A stretch of DNA of 64,000 nt. It comes from Halictus rubicundus (lineage: Eukaryota; Arthropoda; Insecta; Hymenoptera; Halictidae). Below, piece by piece: positions 58,524 through 64,000 of this stretch. How positions within the stretch are numbered: the stretch's first letter is position 1; each line of letters begins with the position of its first letter. The stretch covers positions 6,544,911 through 6,608,910 of the forward strand of contig NC_135161.1 in the NCBI RefSeq assembly GCF_050948215.1, read 5' to 3'. The notes under the pieces were generated by a model. The model did no database searches. It had not been told where the DNA came from and saw nothing but the letters and a program-made list of their open reading frames with translations. Made by a program: the position numbers and the translations under genes.

Positions 58524-59315
58524 CAGTCAACCCTCCTGTAAGGCGATTAATTCGTACCGCGTTATAATAATCTCAGAATTACAGTAAACTTAGCGTAAGG
58601 GGCTGCTACTAGGGAATTACTGTGGGGATGCCAATTACTGTGCCTATATTAATTATAGTACTTACTTTTTAAAGCACAATGAATATTTAAAAAAAGATAT
58701 GAAATTGGTTTTATTAAATTCATGATGTTTTAGAAATAAGTTCAATTAATATAGACTCAGTAATTGGGGGTACCTTATCCAGAACGCGGAGCAATAATTG
58801 CGATTTGTATCAAATTTAATTTAATTTAATCTGGCTTATGCTAGGGTGAAGGACCCAATTACTGTGTATATTAATTACACTTATTTTTAAAGCATAATGA
58901 ATTTTACAAAAGGGATTATATGACATATGTATTAACCCTTTGCACTCGAAGCTATTTTAACTTCAAAACGAATCATTTCTTCCGACCTAGAATAATTCCC
59001 TTCTATATATTTTTGTCCCATGTTATACATACGAAAATGGTGCAATTTACTCGTACAATACTGAAGTGTTTAGTAATTTATTAAATACAAACAAATTTAA
59101 TAATGCAAAAAATAGTTTGAATAACGATACAGCAATTTTTAATGGCGCCTTACAGTCGCCATTCGAGTGCTAAAGGTTAACTGATTTTAATTTTAAAAAT
59201 TCAATCTCTTTTTTAATATTCATCATGTTTTAAAAATAAGTGTATAGGCGTAGTAACTGGCACCCCGACAGTAATTGGGACCCTAATCCTAATCGCGTTA
59301 TAGGAGGACTGACTG
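58524..59315. mobile_element. pogo/Tigger-like TIR element, interrupted by a nested TTAA MITE
   Basis: Ends CAGTCAACCCTCCTGTAAGG and, inverted, CAGTCAGTCCTCCTATAACG are flanked by TA at 58522-58523 and 59316-59317. TIRs that begin CAGT and continue with an (A/C)CCTC(G/C)-like motif at TA sites are typical of pogo/Tigger relatives. It has no coding content. It is interrupted by the CCCTTTGC-type element at 58936-59176. Confidence 0.6.
58936..59176. mobile_element. TTAA MITE family D, copy 4, nested in the pogo-like element
   Basis: TTAA at 58932-58935 and 59177-59180; ends CCCTTTGCACTCGAA and inverted CCTTTAGCACTCGAA. Confidence 0.75.
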
Positions 59316-61573
59316 TACATGCGAGAGTAGCACCGCGTCACAACGGTACGCTAGAGGAGGGGGTTTACTGCATGATGAATCAACTCCTAGGTCTACTAAC
59401 TAACTCGAGCGAGACTTGTCGCGAAGAATTTCGAGCTGAATTCACTAAAAATAGGAATTGCATATGCTTTCCATTCGGTGAAAATTAAGAAACGAGCTCT
59501 GATTCGACTTAGCCGCGAGGAAAATCCGCTGGCCAAGGGGTTAATGTCTCTTTTCGAACGCAAACGCGGGAACATCGCGTGCACGAGTAAGAAAAGGGAA
59601 CGGCCGATATTGCGTTAATATTTTAGCAATCGCGTTGAGTCACGGCGCCGAGGGGGAGAAAGCGATATTCTCTGTCGATCGGACGGATGCATTGCGAACG
59701 AATTTTGAAATCCGATTTCTTGGCAATCCGATCGGCTCGATTAAGTCCGCGGGTTAGGCGATTCTGCGTGTGGAACCGGTGACACGGCGTTCGACGTCGG
59801 ATCCGGATCGGATACAAAAGACCGGAAACGGATGCGGTAACAACGTATCAAGCGGAATCGATTCTGGGGCGACGTCGAAAGAATCGTAACATACGTGAAT
59901 TCCTCGTTGCGTAGATCATCGTTCCACTTTCGAACTCTACTTGCTTGCCGATACCTGTCGGTCGCAACGTATGCGAGCCTTGAGAGCCTTTAGAATTGGA
60001 ATACCTTGGGGGAGGGGGGGTGGTTCTATTGTCGGTGCTCGCGATACGAATACGTTACGACGTTGTATACAAACTCAGTCGCGGTTTCGAAAAAAGAACG
60101 CACGAAAAACACTTTAAACGAGTTGAATGTCTCTTACGGTCCCGTTCATTTGTTTTTACAACACTGCCAGGCAAAAACACGGACGTCCGTTCTATATTCG
60201 CGGCTGAAAAGACCTCGGTTTATACGTCGCATACGACCACGCCGAGCACTTTTTTCCCCTTCCCCTACCCCCTCTCTCTCTTGTACACCCCTTTTGCGTT
60301 CTTTCGGTGTCGAAAAACAAACGAAGAAAAAATATATCCACGGGAACAGCCAGCCCGCTGAACAACCAAACAACTACATACGTACGAGAAACGCACCGGA
60401 TTCGGGGTTTGATTACTCAGCGGAACAAAGGACGTAACCTGGTTCTTTTTTCCCCCCGAGAGCAGAACCTAACCTAACAAATTCTGGGAAACGTGACCGG
60501 GAGACGCATTCAATTTCGCCGTTGCGAGAGGAACATGAATTATTCGAGTTTGCGCGATACTTCTTGGGGTTAGCTCGGTAATGCCAGCCGACGTATACAT
60601 ACACACAGGCAAGCACGGCACGCACGAAGACAATGTGCGATTAGCGGACGACTCAGCGACATCTGCGGAAGATGTTCGCGCAGCCGACACGAAATCGAGA
60701 TAACCGTCTGACCGAAAATAATGAAAAAGCGTACGGGTGTTTCGTACAGCGGTGACCCGCGCGAAACTTCGCCGAGAGAATCGGGTTTCGTGCGAGCACG
60801 ACGTCGTCTAAGGGCTTCCCCCGGCCTACTCGAGGCTAGGCGCATCATCGATCACACACCGGGTCATTGAAATCCACGGGCTTGAGTAAACGAACGAACC
60901 GACTACAGGAAGGATGTAGCGTGCGTTACCGTTCGATCATCTGTCGACTCCGATGCGAAACCAGGAAAAATCAATGTTCACCCGGTGTTCCTGTTGAATT
61001 TTACTGGCCAGCAACGTTGCAACCCGATCCGGAGAATATCCTTTCGAGGACGCCGATGTACCTTCCGGCAGGAAACACTACGTGCTCGCGCGCAGAGACA
61101 TCGCATTATCACTTATCATTGCGATTCTCGCGTTAGAAATACGACCCGGTTTTGTTCCGACGACGCGCCTAGCAGACGACATTTTACTTTCGACGAACGT
61201 GTCCGAAGTGCGTCGAGGGTCCCCGAACTTTCGCGACACGACTGAATCCCGGCAGCTGGCGCGACTCGCAACGCCCCACCGTGGCCAACCGCGGCCACAC
61301 AAACATCGCCCCGAGCTGTTTTCCTCGTTTTCCGATTAGGTATTGTCCCGTCCGACTTTCCCCTCCCTCTCGCCCTACTATTTATTGCTCTCCTTTCGAG
61401 CCTGCATACCTGCATTATCGAGGAACGGCACCTTTGTCATAAATATAAAAATAAATTTGACACCATCCTAATCAACATGCTTTACAGATAACGCTAATAT
61501 ATATTGTAGATATCAATCAAATAAATAAGAATCTTTACGCTGTCTTTGTCGTTCACCTTCCCCTCGAATCTTC
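59316..61573. other. intergenic region, no gene seen
   Basis: GC-moderate unique sequence with short frames on both strands. It holds an AACCTAACCTAA tract at 60467-60478. Confidence 0.5.
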
Positions 61574-61577
61574 TTAA

Positions 61578-61792
61578 CACTAGGCTTACGGAGCACTCAA
61601 AGCGACTATTCTGCATCACTTTGTGAAAATAACAAGAACTATCCACATTTCTTAGCAATATTTTTAAAACAATATGTACCCAAAGAAATAAATTTGCTAG
61701 ATAATTTCTCATGTATGCATCCATAGAATCTTAATAATTTTAAATCAAAAATATTAGAACCCGTCATTTTGACGAGTCCCGTAAACCTAGTG
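61578..61792. mobile_element. TTAA MITE family C, copy 7
   Basis: TTAA at 61574-61577 and 61793-61796; ends CACTAGGCTTACGG and inverted CACTAGGTTTACGG. GTCATTTTGAC lies near the right end. It is in the intergenic region left of the coiled-coil gene. Confidence 0.8.
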
Positions 61793-61796
61793 TTAA

Positions 61797-62431
61797 ACCA
61801 GACTTCTGTTAACACGTTCAGACGAACATTATCACTGTTAGTTTGATCATTTATATATGACGCTATTTCAATTGTCTAATGAGAAAAATGCTTCTTCACT
61901 TGCTCTAATGAGAAAAATGCCGAGTGTTGGCAACGCGTTGTTTATGAATAAACAAACAAGACGGTAGGGACAGAGGAATAGAATGACTGGATTTGTGTTG
62001 TAACGGGCGACCCTTGGACAGTGAATCGAATCGACAGATAATTACTGCAATTCCGATATATTATAACCGTTCCTTAGAGCTATTATTGATCTCTATAAAA
62101 GGCTTAATGCTAAAACACGTCTTTTGCATATGAATGCACGGAACGTGTCTGACATCATACCTATAACGAATGACATCAATTTTTTCGCCGGGAGGTGGTT
62201 ACGGAAAACACCACTGCCATCCGCAGAGAATACGGTGGCGAACGGTAGCCTTCGCAGCCACTTGCCTCCTTTGATGTCACCGCTATATAAAGCAACTGAC
62301 ACGGTCGGTAAATAAGAGGTGGACGGTGTTTTCGAGTAGCACCTATTCCTCAATCAAGAGACTCGCCGGAGATCTGATACAAAGTCCAATCTATTGCTGA
62401 CGATCTCGTCTTGCGGTTTGCGAGATGTTGA
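61797..62431. other. 3' flank of the coiled-coil gene
   Basis: AT-rich sequence. No AATAAA on the minus strand within about 150 nt of the stop; the 3' end of the transcript is not placed. Confidence 0.5.
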
Positions 62432-63014
62432 TTAGCTGGGCGTCCGATCATCGTGGGTTCTTTCAGGTTTCTCCTCGTCATCCATCGCCCGAGGCAGACG
62501 TCGAGACGGTTTATTTCGGCTAATGGGCGTCCCTCGCAGGCTCGCGATCGTCTCATCTTTCTGCTTAATTATCTCTTTCAGTTGCTGCGTTTTGCGACGA
62601 TATTCGCGCTTCATCTTCCCCACTCGTACCTCTTGCAACTGTATCCGCTTCTCCACGGATTCCACTTGTTGTCTCGCGCCTCTGCGAACGCTCTGAAATG
62701 ATTGTCTTCTGTTATATACCCTGTTCCAGCTATTAACAATGCGGAAATATTTTATACTCGCCTCCAGTTGATTCTTTAAGCCGACTACTCGGCTGGTGAT
62801 GCTCTTCCCAAGACGGTCGATGCTCGCGTTCTCTTTTTCCGTTTCTCGTAGGAGAGCCAGCAGCTTCTCCCTCTCGGAAGCAATTCTTTCATACTCGGCG
62901 AACAATTCCTCGCAATAAGCGGTCGCCTTGCTTAATTGCTCCTTCACGGAATCACGTGAAACACGAGTCGAATATGCAAGGTTCCGCAGGTACTCGGTTC
63001 TACGTTGCGTGCGC
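62432..63014 (-). CDS. coiled-coil protein, 3'-terminal exon(s)
   Basis: This continues the frame of the exon at 63090-64000 after an acceptor TTTCAG (63015). It reads KRTQRRTEYLRNLAYSTR, then coiled coil (KEQLSKATAYCEEL...). A basic, charged tail (RNKPSRRLPRAMDDEEKPER) follows, ending at a stop at 62434-62432. The stretch 62693-62761 inside it is 69 nt, AT-rich and codes a non-coiled-coil segment (SIKYFRIVNSWNRVYNRR). It has GC...AG ends and its removal would keep the frame, so it may be a GC-AG intron; without it the coil reads NQLE-SVRRGARQQ. I see no AATAAA within about 150 nt past the stop. It is convergent with nothing, and the spectraplakin 5' end lies about 4 kb downstream on the same strand. 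Confidence 0.82.
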
Positions 63015-63089
63015 CTGAAACAAATCTATTTACCCGTTACCACGTGGATCGCATGCAGAATACCTATTCGTGAATAACGAATGTCTTAC

Positions 63090-64000
63090 TTTAGACTAGT
63101 TTCCAGGCTCGTTACAAGACTCTTTAAATGATTCCTTTCGGCTGTGACCAGTACCAGCTGTTTCTCGTTCTCCGGCTGATTTTCCTCTAACCGTTTGATT
63201 TGATTCGATAAACCCCGCTTCTCGGTCTCGTATCGATGCTTCAATTCGTCCAACAGTGACTTACATTCGTCGATCGAAGCCGCGTGAACGCTGCTAGGCA
63301 CCGATTGCTCCTCCCTGCTTTTTATCTTCTCGAATTCCTTGCTCAGGATTTCATACTTTCCTTTCAGATTGCTCAACTCCGACGTACCAACGGCATGCTC
63401 CTTCTTAAGCGTTTCATTACGTTCCAGAACCGCGTGTATCTTCGACTCGTACAACGAACGAATCTCTTTCGATTCTTTCTGCAAGTCTGCATTCTCCTTC
63501 AGCAGCAAATCATTTTGTTTCTTCAGCGCGGCAGTGTTCTCGATCGTTGTCCTCATCTCTTTCGCGTACCTATCGCATTCCGATCTCAATTCCTTCACCT
63601 CTTGGTGCATCAGCTCGTTCTCCGTGAGTATCTCCTTGCATCTGTTACCGAAGGTAGCCATTCCTTGCTCGTACATGCCCACGAGCTCCCGCTTTTCCGT
63701 CAAGTTCTGCTGATAAGCGTTCAACAGTGGACCCAACGCGTGAAACTTGACGCCGCTCCAAATTCTTTCGCCGTACTGCTTTTCCCTATTTCCCGCGTAC
63801 TCTCCACCGCCGATTTTCAGTTTCTCCTCGCTCAATTTATCCTGATACCTTTCCAATTCGGCATTCAACTGACAAACAATACCTTTCAACAGTAATATGT
63901 CTTCGTCGCATCGAACCTTCTCCGCTTCCAGTTTCTGATTTCTCCTGGTCAATTCGTGTTTGGTGTTCTCCATCTCGTGCACCATTTGCACCACTGCCTC
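63090..64000 (-). CDS. coiled-coil protein, penultimate visible exon (5' end off window)
   Basis: The frame is open to the window edge and gives about 303 residues rich in K, E, L and Q with heptad-like spacing, typical of a long coiled coil. The run is broken around a less charged stretch (WSGVKFHALGPLLNAYQQN). It ends at a donor GTAAGA (63089 downward), and a 75-nt intron follows. The first base of the next exon completes the Lys codon and the frame continues. No enzymatic motif or membrane segment is seen. The pattern suits a centrosomal or cytoskeletal scaffold; CEP89 came to mind but I cannot confirm it. The start codon lies right of the window, so the total length is unknown. Confidence 0.85.

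Overview
The window is animal nuclear DNA, most likely from a hymenopteran insect, perhaps a bee. The exons are tiny and GC-rich, they sit in very long introns, GA/CT tracts and CpG-rich blocks alternate with AT-rich repeat sequence, and TA- and TTAA-flanked MITEs are abundant. The order is an inference; the species cannot be told from the sequence.

Two genes are visible, both on the minus strand. Most of the window (1 to about 58 kb) is the 5' region of a spectraplakin gene (short stop/kakapo; MACF1/dystonin family). Two alternative first coding exons lie at 57197-57299 and 18018-18294. Both end one base into a codon with a G, and both fit the 62-nt shared exon at 11045-11106, which begins the first calponin-homology domain (DERDAIQKKTFTKWVNKH...). 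A weaker third first-exon candidate lies at 55736-55811 in a tandemly duplicated promoter-like segment. The next spectraplakin exon is not in the window, so it lies beyond the left edge. At the right edge (62432-64000) are the last exons of a second gene coding for a long coiled-coil protein, possibly centrosomal. About 4 kb of intergenic DNA (58.1-62.4 kb) separates the two.

The rest is intronic or intergenic and unusually repeat-rich. By my estimate more than a dozen tandem arrays fill roughly 30% of the window: 103-bp units (3.1-4.4 kb), 21-bp (7.0-9.35), 44-bp palindromic (12.0-12.84), 181-bp (16.8-17.5), about 290-bp (19.3-20.6), 195-bp (20.6-21.8), about 138-bp (22.6-23.3), 20-bp (25.7-27.6 and 36.4-38.35), 39-bp (29.9-31.5), about 151-bp (32.9-33.7), 161-bp (42.3-43.3), an AT-rich foldback (44.5-46.4) and a 315-bp duplication (55.6-56.3). 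The 21-bp and both 20-bp arrays share one core motif. Interspersed are at least four short TIR families: a pogo-like one starting CAGTG at TA; one starting GACTGCGG at TA; one starting CACTAG at TTAA; and one starting CCCCTTGC at TTAA. They are inserted into one another repeatedly. There are also a broken mariner, a hAT transposase fossil, a long-TIR element and a larger pogo-like element.

Most long open frames here are by-products of tandem arrays whose unit is a multiple of three, or of CpG-rich/GA-rich DNA, and were not annotated as genes.
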